The notes under the pieces were generated by a model. The model saw only the letters and a list, made by a program, of their open reading frames with translations, did no database searches and was not told the DNA's origin. Positions 8,748 to 18,200 of a DNA stretch of 64,000 nt are shown here, one piece after another (position 1 is the stretch's first letter; each line of letters begins with the position of its first letter). The stretch comes from Brumimicrobium mesophilum. GTDB lineage: Bacteria; Bacteroidota; Bacteroidia; Flavobacteriales_D; Crocinitomicaceae. The stretch lies in the NCBI RefSeq assembly GCF_003025005.1, contig NZ_PVSS01000018.1:19876-83875 (forward strand), written 5' to 3'. Position numbers and translations under genes: made by a program.

Positions 8748-9398
8748 TTACCTGAACCAAATAACAATGCTATTTATTACTAAAAACGCGCCAAAAACCA
8801 TTAAAATTGTTCCTGTAATTCTATTTAATGACCGTAAAAGGGATACTGTAATGAAAGGACGCAATTTCTTTGCTCCAACAATTTTTCCTACATCGATTGC
8901 GAAAAAGGTAAAAAGAACTACTAAAAGATACAAGAAAGTTTCTCCTCCGGTATGTACGGCATCAGAACCTGAATGACCCAGTGCCATAACAGAAAACCAA
9001 TAAAAGACAACCAAGGGATTTGCCAAATTAAGGAGTAACCCTTTAATAAACAATATCCAATAATCTTTTGGATCAGCGTTGACTTTTTTGGTTTTCTTCG
9101 CTGTGACACCATCTACTTTTTTGACAAAAGTTAAGTATCCATAAATAATAAAAAGTACACCTCCTAATCCGCGAATCAAGGCGTTATCTCCACCTTGCGA
9201 AAGTTCTTCAATTTGCTGAATAAAAACATAAGCGATGATGATATAAATGATATCACTAATCAATACCCCAGCATCGAAAGCCAAAGCTGCCCGAATTCCT
9301 CTTTTAATACTTGTTTCTAAAAGCACAAAAAATGCAGGTCCAAGCATAACACTTAAGATTAATCCTGTAACTAAAGCCTTTAGAAGTAATGCGCTCAA
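8748..9398 (-). CDS. LysE family membrane exporter
   Basis: A 216-residue inner-membrane protein with six predicted helices, of the LysE/RhtB amino-acid exporter superfamily. The N-terminal GLILSVMLGPAFFVLLETSIKRGIRAALAFDAGVLISD matches the family's signature (GPxxxxxxxxxxxxGxxxGxxxxxG). The central NLANPLVVFYWFSV corresponds to the usual NPK/NP motif region. The substrate cannot be read from sequence. The start is taken at a TTG (9398), because an in-frame TAG lies three codons upstream and the next ATG would delete the first helix. It lies 17 nt after lepA and probably shares its mRNA. Confidence 0.85.
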   Translation of the reverse strand: MSALLLKALVTGLILSVMLGPAFFVLLETSIKRGIRAALAFDAGVLISDIIYIIIAYVFIQQIEELSQGGDNALIRGLGGVLFIIYGYLTFVKKVDGVTAKKTKKVNADPKDYWILFIKGLLLNLANPLVVFYWFSVMALGHSGSDAVHTGGETFLYLLVVLFTFFAIDVGKIVGAKKLRPFITVSLLRSLNRITGTILMVFGAFLVINSIVIWFR

Positions 9399-9415
9399 TT
9401 TATTCTATTTCTATT

Positions 9416-11212
9416 TTAATCGTTTAACTTTAAAACGGCTAAGAATGCTTCCTGTGGAACTTCTACTCTACCCACTTGACGCATACGTTTCTTACCCTCT
9501 TTTTGTTTTTCTAATAGTTTTCTTTTACGAGAAATATCACCTCCATAACATTTTGCAGTAACATCTTTTCGCAAGGCTTTTACCGTTTCTCTAGCAATAA
9601 TCTTAGCGCCAATACTGGCTTGAATCGGAATCTCAAATTGCTGTCTTGGAATCAATTCCTTTAACTTCAAACAAATTTTCTTTCCTAAATCGAAAGCGTT
9701 ACTTCTGTGAACTAAAGCTGAAAGTGCATCAACTTGCTCGTGGTTCAAAAGAACATCAAGCTTCACCAAATCCGAAACTTGGTAACCAATTGGGTGATAG
9801 TCGAAAGAAGCATAACCTCTGGAAACAGATTTCAAACGGTCATAAAAGTCAAATACAATCTCTGCCATTGGCATTTTGAATGTGATTTCAACCCTGTCTT
9901 GCGTTAAATAAACTTGATTCTGTAATTCACCACGTTTTTCAACACATAAATTCATTACTTGACCAACATATTCCGATTTCGTAATTACTTGTGCTTTTAT
10001 ATATGGTTCTTCAATTGTTTCAATTGTGGATGGGTCTGGTAAGTCAGAAGGATTATTTACAATTTGTTTTTGGTCCGGATATTTTCTTGTATAGCAAAAA
10101 TAAGAAACGTTAGGAACAGTTGTGATCACTGTCATGTTGAACTCACGCTCTAACCGTTCTTGGATAATTTCCATGTGCAACATTCCTAAGAATCCACAAC
10201 GGAAACCAAAACCTAATGCCGCAGAAGATTCAGGTTCAAAAACCAAAGAAGAGTCATTCAATTGCAATTTCTCCATTGAATAACGCAATTCCTCAAAATC
10301 ATCCGTATCCACAGGATAAATCCCTGCAAATACCATTGGTTTTACGTCTTCAAAACCTTTTACTGCAGTCAAACAAGGATTCTCAAAAGTGGTAATTGTT
10401 TCACCAACTTTTACTTCTTTTGCAATCTTGATTCCTGAAATAATATATCCTACATCCCCTGTTTTAACTTCTTTTCTTGGCTGAGGATCCATTCTTAAAA
10501 TACCAATTTCATCAGCATGATAAGTCGCTCCAGTATTTAGGAATTTAATTTTTTCCCCTTTTTTAAGAGAACCGTTCATTATTCTGTAATAAGCAATAAT
10601 TCCTCTAAAAGGATTAAAAACAGAATCAAAAATCATAGCTTGCAATGGACCATCAGGATCTCCTTTTGGCGCTGGAACTCTATTGATAATTGCCTCTAAA
10701 ATCTTGTCAACTCCTAATCCAGTTTTACCAGAAGCTGGAATAACATCAGAAGGATCACAGCCAATTAATTCAACAATTTGATCTGTAACTTCTTCTGGTT
10801 CTGCTCCCGGCAAATCCATTTTATTTAAGATTGGAATAATCTCCAAATCGTTTTCTAATGCCAAATATAAGTTTGAAATTGTTTGAGCTTCGATACCTTG
10901 TGATGCATCAACAATTAGCAACGCACCTTCGCAAGCAGCAATGGAACGAGAAACCTCATAAGAAAAATCAACGTGACCAGGTGTATCAATAAGATTTAGG
11001 GTATATTTTTCACCATCTTTCTCATAATCCATTTGAATGGCATGGCTTTTTATGGTAATTCCACGTTCGCGTTCTAAGTCCATGCTATCAAGTGCTTGAT
11101 TTTGCATGTCACGGTCTGAAATCGTGCCCGTTGTTTGTAATAACCTATCAGCCAGCGTACTTTTCCCGTGGTCAATATGAGCGATGATGCAGAAATTGCG
11201 AATATTTTTCAT
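9416..11212 (-). CDS. lepA: Elongation factor 4 (LepA)
   Basis: A ribosome-bound GTPase related to EF-G that promotes back-translocation and 30S biogenesis under stress. The 598 residues are full length. G1 is [10 protein letters not shown]2 lies in [12 protein letters not shown]3 is [11 protein letters not shown], and G4 is NKMD. The family-specific C-terminal domain includes [14 protein letters not shown] and the basic end [27 protein letters not shown], then [12 protein letters not shown]. The first gene of a lepA-lysE-MORN run, it has a long (more than 300 nt) upstream region with a possible promoter at 11532-11539 and a strong hairpin. Confidence 0.97.
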   Translation of the reverse strand: MKNIRNFCIIAHIDHGKSTLADRLLQTTGTISDRDMQNQALDSMDLERERGITIKSHAIQMDYEKDGEKYTLNLIDTPGHVDFSYEVSRSIAACEGALLIVDASQGIEAQTISNLYLALENDLEIIPILNKMDLPGAEPEEVTDQIVELIGCDPSDVIPASGKTGLGVDKILEAIINRVPAPKGDPDGPLQAMIFDSVFNPFRGIIAYYRIMNGSLKKGEKIKFLNTGATYHADEIGILRMDPQPRKEVKTGDVGYIISGIKIAKEVKVGETITTFENPCLTAVKGFEDVKPMVFAGIYPVDTDDFEELRYSMEKLQLNDSSLVFEPESSAALGFGFRCGFLGMLHMEIIQERLEREFNMTVITTVPNVSYFCYTRKYPDQKQIVNNPSDLPDPSTIETIEEPYIKAQVITKSEYVGQVMNLCVEKRGELQNQVYLTQDRVEITFKMPMAEIVFDFYDRLKSVSRGYASFDYHPIGYQVSDLVKLDVLLNHEQVDALSALVHRSNAFDLGKKICLKLKELIPRQQFEIPIQASIGAKIIARETVKALRKDVTAKCYGGDISRKRKLLEKQKEGKKRMRQVGRVEVPQEAFLAVLKLND

Positions 11213-11466
11213 GTAAATTCTTTAGTTCTTGTGTTTTCTATCTCAGAAAGATAGTAAATGATATGCGAAAATAATGGATTTTCGCCGGTTTTCAAGCTAT
11301 TTATCTTAAGAATGCTGTAGGATATTTCATTCTAATCAAAAAATGGTTTTAAAAGAATGTTATTCTATAAAAAATGGGATTGACTTCAAGGTAATTCCTT
11401 TGAAAAAACTTTTGTTCTAGAACTCATAATCTACTCATTTGATTCAGAAAAAACGTCCTAAAACTA

Positions 11467-11500
11467 ATTGGAGATAATGGCAGGCGCCATTATCTCCAAT
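11467..11500 (-). other. Perfect 15-bp hairpin, possible RNA structure
   Basis: Bases 11467-11481 are the exact reverse complement of 11486-11500, with a 4-nt loop between. On the minus strand it would lie about 30-60 nt into a transcript starting from the box at 11532-11539. A T-run follows only about 15 nt after the stem, so it could be a terminator of a short RNA, an mRNA leader structure of lepA, or a protein-binding palindrome. Confidence 0.55.
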
Positions 11501-11531
11501 CAAACACTACTACTTATGAAACCTAACGGTG

Positions 11532-11539
11532 CAAAGGTA
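11532..11539 (-). promoter_or_regulatory. Minus-strand -7 box upstream of the hairpin and lepA
   Basis: Read on the minus strand this is TACCTTTG, an exact TAnnTTTG match, about 320 nt before the lepA start. No clear TTTG -33 box is visible. It would produce an RNA carrying the 15-bp hairpin near its 5' end. Confidence 0.4.
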
Positions 11540-11664
11540 ATAAACTTTTATTCTTAAAATAACTTACCATGGTATTTATTCCTAAAAATATGTTAATAAA
11601 CACTTCATTATCTATAAATAGCATTTAGAAATGTATTTATGTTAGAATTGAAGGGTGAAAAAGA

Positions 11665-12117
11665 TTAAAAAAACAATCTTCCATTGATCCATTCAGGATC
11701 CAAGGTTGCTCCAATTTTCTCATAAAACTTGATTGCAGATTCATTCCAGTCCAAGACTTGCCAATCCATACGTTTTACACCTAGTTTTTTTGCCTCGTCA
11801 ACTAAAATTTGAAAAAGCTTCAATCCTATTCCAGTTCTTCTGAATTCAGGCTGGATGTATAAATCTTCCAAATATAGACAGCGACCTCTCCAAGTGGAAT
11901 AAGAAATATAGTACAACGCCATTCCTCGAATTACACCATCCACCTCATACACGAAACAATCGCACAATTGATCATCGAATAAATCAATGGCCAATTGTTC
12001 TGGTGTATTAATTACTTCATCAGGCGCTTTTTCGAAATCGGCTAACTCCTGCACAAGTCCCATGAGTGCTTGTTCGTCTCCGCGTTTTGCTTTTCTAATG
12101 TTTGTTACTTCAATCAT
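11665..12117 (-). CDS. GNAT family N-acetyltransferase, diamine acetyltransferase-like
   Basis: A 150-residue acetyl-CoA-dependent acetyltransferase. The acetyl-CoA loop is visible as QPEFRRTGIGLKLF (R/QxxGxG/A). The preceding SYSTWRGRCLYLEDLYI and the late WQVLDWNESAIKFYEKIGA closely follow the pattern of spermidine/spermine or thialysine N-acetyltransferases, so a polyamine- or lysine-analogue-like substrate is plausible but not proven. The gene lies between sprA, which ends with its own terminator, and the lepA upstream region, so it is a separate unit. Confidence 0.87.
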   Translation of the reverse strand: MIEVTNIRKAKRGDEQALMGLVQELADFEKAPDEVINTPEQLAIDLFDDQLCDCFVYEVDGVIRGMALYYISYSTWRGRCLYLEDLYIQPEFRRTGIGLKLFQILVDEAKKLGVKRMDWQVLDWNESAIKFYEKIGATLDPEWINGRLFF

Positions 12118-12200
12118 TCTATTCTCTTTATATTTTGGTTCTATGGAAAAAATCCAACATGCCTTACCAGTTTAAACACCTAATCCTAACTTGTATAAAA

Positions 12201-12235
12201 ACAAAACGGTCAATCACTTTAAAAATGATTGACCG
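12201..12235 (-). terminator. Rho-independent terminator after sprA
   Basis: A perfect 10-bp stem (12207-12216 with 12226-12235) is followed on the minus strand by TTTTGTTTTT. It lies 31 nt after the sprA stop. Confidence 0.8.
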
Positions 12236-12266
12236 AATTTTGTAGTATTATGGTTAGTAATTCTTT

Positions 12267-15200
12267 TTATAGCCCTCCTAAGTTAAATCTCAATCGAACT
12301 CCTGTTGCAATGTTTCCTGTTACGTAAGAAGTAGCAATCGTTGGGTCAGTCAATTGTTGATCATAATATAATGAAACGGTTAAATTCTTACCTACTAAAT
12401 AATCAGCGCTTGAACGAATTGAGAATACACGCTGTCCGGCGGTTGCCTGCGTAGTGTTTTCAACTACTTTTCGAATTACTGTTATGTTATCTCTAATGGA
12501 CAAATCAAATCGTACGTTTAAATCAGAAGGTTTCAATCTATCTCCTCTAACAGTAATTGGAATTCTGAAATTTGTGAATTTATAACCTGTTCCGATTACA
12601 ATTTCTGTTCCTATTAATTCAGTCAATTGATTATTTGCTAAAGACAAGGAGGAAGCACGTTCTTTACTAATTTCAAATTTCGTTAACAATCCGTTACCAT
12701 TCACTTTCCAAGTTGCATCAAAACCAATTAATGGAGAGAATCTCTCTGATATAGTTACGTTTTGTATTTGCTGCTCAGAAATAAAGTTGTTATTGATATC
12801 TCTAGCAGATAGGTAGCCATCATCGTCAACTTCAGCATTCAAATTCGTCTGCATTCCCGAAACATTAACTGTTGAGGTATATCCATGACGTAAAGTAAAG
12901 TTTTGTACATACTTTTTAAAGAACTTAAACTTAGTTAATCCATTGTATGAAACTTGCCAATTTGGAAGAGGTACACTTCTTACAGGAGATATAGAGTTTT
13001 TATTTGTGTTTTTTCCTGAGAAAGTATTTAAGAAAGCTCCTATCAATACATCCTGCTGGTTAGGACCATAGCCATCAGTATATCCAGCACTATCAGACAA
13101 ACTATAAGGATTTCCTTCACCCAGTAATTGTGAAACTTCTGCACGCCTTTCCCTTATATTGTCGAATGAGGGAGAACGATAATCATCATTCTTATCAAGT
13201 CTTTCAAAAGCTGATCGAATAGATATAGTAGAATAACTTACCGTAGTAGTTTTAAATTCACTTTGATTTTCAAATGCTTGCAAACTATCTGAAAATCTAA
13301 AATAAGAAGACGTATTTTCAGTAAAATTTCGTTGCATAGACAAATCAATCTTCAAATCCTTAATTGGTTCTATACTTGCACGCAAATTATAGTTTTGAGA
13401 ATGCATTATAGTATGTTGTGTATTTAACCCACTCGTATCCACTATAAATCCATTTGCTCCTGCATAAGGTGCGTAATCAAAACCTGTTTCATTTCCGAAA
13501 ACACTTCTTTGCTGTTGACCTATTGCAAAACCTCGTAATTTACTATCGCCCAACATTGCACTGTTTAATCCAAAGAAATCTGCTTCTTGATTAAATCCAG
13601 GCAATAACATTCCATCAGTTTGTGTGTATGTACCAGAAACAGTCCTTACACTCATTAATGCTCTAGCGGCAAATCCAACTACAGGATGATAAGGTTTACC
13701 AAACTTATCATTGTACTTCTCTTCACGTTCATTTTGATTAGCAATTCGATCATCTTGACGCTCAAGTCTAGGCTCTTTATTTTCTAACTTTTTGGTGACT
13801 TTGGCCAATTCTTTTTCATGTTCAACCAATTCATCAGTTTCTAAAGTATTCACCCTCACTCTTTCAAGCTTTTCCTTTTTAATGGTAAGTTCTCGAACTT
13901 TTTTCGCCAATCTACTGGTATTTACAGGATTTGAACCAGGTCTATTTAATGTCCCCCTATTCATGGCGCCTTGTGGAGTTCGTAAAGATTCTCTACCTCC
14001 TCTACCATCTTCTACAATCTTTTTCAAGAAATCAGACTTCCTATATAAGGTCAACAAATTCAATTGTGCCGTGGTATTTATATTTCGACTATTTTGAATT
14101 GTATTTCCAAACACTTCTTGACCTAAATTTGGCCTTGTCCATTCGTAAGCCCCACCATATCTGATATTCGAATTAATGAAATCCAAAGCTGGAATTTTGT
14201 TGAAAGGAACATTGTATGTTAAATTATAATTATGGTCATAACGCATAGTTTTTCCTAAAGTTCTCAATTGAGTTCTTACTGAATCTTGGAAATCTCTATA
14301 CAGTTCTGGACTCTCATTCTTATCTACTTGACCTTCTGCCTCATCAATTATTGATGTGTTATTTGAAGCAAAATCAAATTTCAGATTTCTAGTAATATCA
14401 TATCCAAAATCAAACCTTCTGTTCCAAGTAAAGTTCTTCAAATAAATCGGTTGAAATTCAAAATCAGTATTCGGAATATTATTCGCGATTTGCCTTTCGT
14501 TATAATTACGAATTAAATTATTTTTTACACTAATATTTTTTGGTCCTAAATAGAAATTAGTAGATTGCAGCAAGCCCCACCATTTCGATTTACGCATGAA
14601 TTTAGATTGCTTAAATGGCTCCCATAAAGTTGGTGAACCATTGTAAACATAATTTACACCACCTTTCCAAATTTTTGTTCTATCGTAATTTGTAGTGAAA
14701 TTTCTTGCATAATCTTCACTATAAGCAAAATTCAATGAGAAATTACTAATGTCCCAAATATTTGCCTCAGCACCCGGTTTTCTTTGTCTTCTTACATTAG
14801 TGAAATTAAATGATTTACGTTGTGTAAAATCACTTCCATCTTTCATTCTTTGTTTTCGTTCTTCAGAATCATAGGATGAAAGTTCGATGTCCGGATTATA
14901 CGGATCATAACGCGGCCTCACTGTTCCTACAGAATATGTATACAAGAAGGGAATATCAATTTTAGCTTTATCGCCTAACAATTGACCTAGTTGTGCATTC
15001 GCTGAAACGTCCAAACTTAAACGTGTGTCTCTTTGTCTTTCTGCAACACGGCTATCTATACTCCCCCAATTTAGTCCGCTATATGCTCCTGCTACTTGAA
15101 CGGTTGCAAAATCTGCTATTTGTAATTGCGCTTGAGCAAGGGCGGCAGACCCCCCTTCATTTTGGAATTCTGTTAATCGCAATTCGTTAACCCAAACTTG

Positions 15201-18200
15201 AACACATTTTGCCAAACCATCATCTGGTTTCCATGGGTTATCTGCATTTTGCGCAGGGTTTCTAACTCCGATCATAATGGTTTTTACATCAACTAAATTA
15301 GGATTACCCTTAATTTTCACCATTCTCGGAGGATGATTAACATCATTGTTGTCAGACGTTCCAGGTTTATGTGCAATTTCCTTAGAATACTCGATATTTG
15401 TAGCAACATTAGACCCTGGCTGCTCCATCGCTGTATTTCTCTCTTTCTTTAAATTAATTAAGTCTTCAAAAACAATTCTTAGATTATTCTCTTCTGGCCA
15501 GATCTGTAAATCTTGAGTAACACCCCATTGACTTACCGTCATTGGAACTTCATACTCATAATAATTCTCCCTAAAGTCTGTTCCCAATCGAATAAAGACC
15601 GTGACATCTTCATCGTTTAGCGGATTAGTGGGTTCTACTTCTTCAGCATGCAAGTACATTTCTAAATTCTTGTACATAATCATGTCCATACCAACATTCT
15701 TAGTTGCACCTCTAGCATCACCATCTTTTAAGTTACACACTTCAATGGTCATCGATTGCTCGTTCAACTGTCTTTGGAATTGCTGAGATGGATCAACTTC
15801 TCTATCGATTCCAGGTGGAATAACATACTTAATTGGTTCACGCTGATCATGTTCTTCAACATTTACAGCTCCAATATTAAATGGTGTCAAATCTGGATCT
15901 TCTTGAACTCCATCCCCAGGTTGAGTTAAACTCTCTGTGAATTTTCTCCATTCTCCACGAACCAATTCTAATTTTGCAAAACGCAACGTAGTTTCTTGTT
16001 CAAAAGAACGCATAAACATTCTCATAAAACGAATAGAACGGTAGTCCGAAATTCCATTAACTGCTTTTTCAGGATTTCTGATAGGTACACGGAACTGATA
16101 CCATTTGAAATTCTTATTGTTTTTATCGTATTCTCTTGTGTTAATAATGTAGTTTTTACCAACAACCAAATCACTTTGACGTAATGAGACCTTATATTGG
16201 AAATAACTTTCTGATTCACTTAGGTTGTTGTCGCGATTCACATCCTCCATGTCTGGAGTGTTGGTTGCTTGAGTAGGATATCCTTCGCTATTTATTTGAG
16301 CTGACATTTCTGGTGTTGGAGAATTTCCTTCATGCCCATTCCAATATTTGTACCTACGAATGATGTCTCTTTCATCTGCATCATATTGATCATCACGATA
16401 ATAATTGTAGTTATCACCGGAAATATCACGTAAAAGTTCAGCCCTTGCTTCAGGAGATAATACACTATTGGTTTGAATCCAATTAACGTAACTTGCGTAT
16501 GCTAGTCGCTCTTTCTCATCATCATACCCGTCAAGTCCAACATCTTGTTGGGCTCTTGTTTCTGGGTCATTATCAAAAGCGTTTACTACAACTTGTTGAG
16601 TAGAAACTCTAGCCCAATTCGTAACATCAGTATTTAATGTGTTATCATATTCTCTTGGCAAACCGTTTTCAAAACTTTTTCTAGAATCAGGAAGTATATC
16701 TTCAGATAAGTTACCAATATTGAAGTATAAATCTCCTCCAGAATAAGGTGTTGTTGGATCTTGCGCCTGTTGGTCTTCATTAAATGGATCTAACAACCAA
16801 AATTGAATATATTCGACGTTGGTTTCTTCAAAATTAGTTGTTGTCAAAGAACGCATGATTCCATTCCATCTTTCTTGAGGATCTGTGAATTCTCCTTCAG
16901 CGTTAACGGTGTTTGTTGTATCGTAATTATACATCCCTCTATCTTTAGGATAGTAAGTCATATTGAAAATAGGAAGATTCGTAATTTCACCAGTTGCAGG
17001 TTGTGTATTCGGGAAAATATCTGTTTTATTTACCAATGAAACATTCATATTTTCCGTAAAAGTTGGATCATCTGCAATATGTTGTGGAGTAATTGAACGG
17101 TTTTCATGGAACATAGGATCAATAGAATACCAAGACAAATGTGAACGCTTAAATCCAGCAGCCAAATTATTCTTTAAGGAAGCTTCCGGGAACAAGTCAT
17201 CTTGTCCTTGAGGAATTGAAGCTAACTTCCATGAAGAAAAGTTTTTTAAATCTATTGTTGATTGACTTCCTTCAAAATCGTCAACATAAGAAATCCCTTG
17301 TTTTGAAATTGCACGAGGAGTTCCAGGAATTAAATGTGCCGCCTCAGCATTTAAGGTTAAGGTAGACATTTGTTTGGTAGAAATTGTTGGAATAAAATTA
17401 ATCAATTTAGTCAATAATGGAATATCTGTTCTATAGGATAAATTAGCGCCAACAATGTTGTTTTTGAATGGTTCATCTCCAATATCCACTTTTTGTGTAA
17501 TTGGTTTTTCTGTCATTCTCATCCATGTTGCTCCCACATTAAAGTCAGGATTAATCATGTAATTCATATGAGTACCAATGAGCGATTTGTTTTGGAAACC
17601 AAAGACAGAATTACTTTCAATGGAAATTTTTATGTCAGCATTTGATTCCAATACCGCACTATTCAAAATCTTTACACGACCTAAATTGTAATCTACAGTA
17701 AAATCTTGACCTTCTTGAAGCCTAATTCCTCCTGCTGTAACTACCACTGCTCCTTCTGGAACGTTTAATGCGTTCAAAGGAATTTCATCACTAACTGAAG
17801 ATTCATATTTCCCTACAAAATAAAACCTGTTTTTCTTCGGTATTTGTTGTGCGGCTATTTTTGTTGAGTCATAAAGCTCATCGTATGCTACATTATCCGC
17901 AATTTGAGGAAGTCCCGCAGCAATCATTTCTTTTCTTACCGTTTCAGCAAAGGGCTCGATTGTACTAAAATAAATACGACCATTTCTCGTATTGATAGTT
18001 CCTCCATTTGTAGCTTGATTTCCATTAAAAGTAATAGGTAAAAAATCAAAAACTCCATCTTTTTGAGAACGATTGTTTTGATTTAATCGATCCATTCCTA
18101 CTACATCAATTACTTGTTTATCATCCAAACCAGGGTAAGGAAGGAAATTCACTAATAAACTGTTGTCTGGGTTGTTGTAAAGAATGTCTAATCTAAATCC

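Larger units (their letters stand above)
11213..11664. other. Non-coding region between lepA and the GNAT gene
   Basis: A 452-base AT-rich gap upstream of lepA. It contains a perfect 15-bp hairpin (11467-11500) and a minus-strand -7 box (11532-11539), listed separately. No reading frame of note is present; a 13-codon ATG frame at 11516-11557 on the plus strand has no support. Confidence 0.6.

Noticed and set aside
11516..11557. 13-codon plus-strand frame near the lepA hairpin
   Set aside because: Too short; no promoter on that strand.
13792..14164. Two plus-strand frames inside sprA
   Set aside because: Antisense to a clearly coding region; composition follows the sprA codons.
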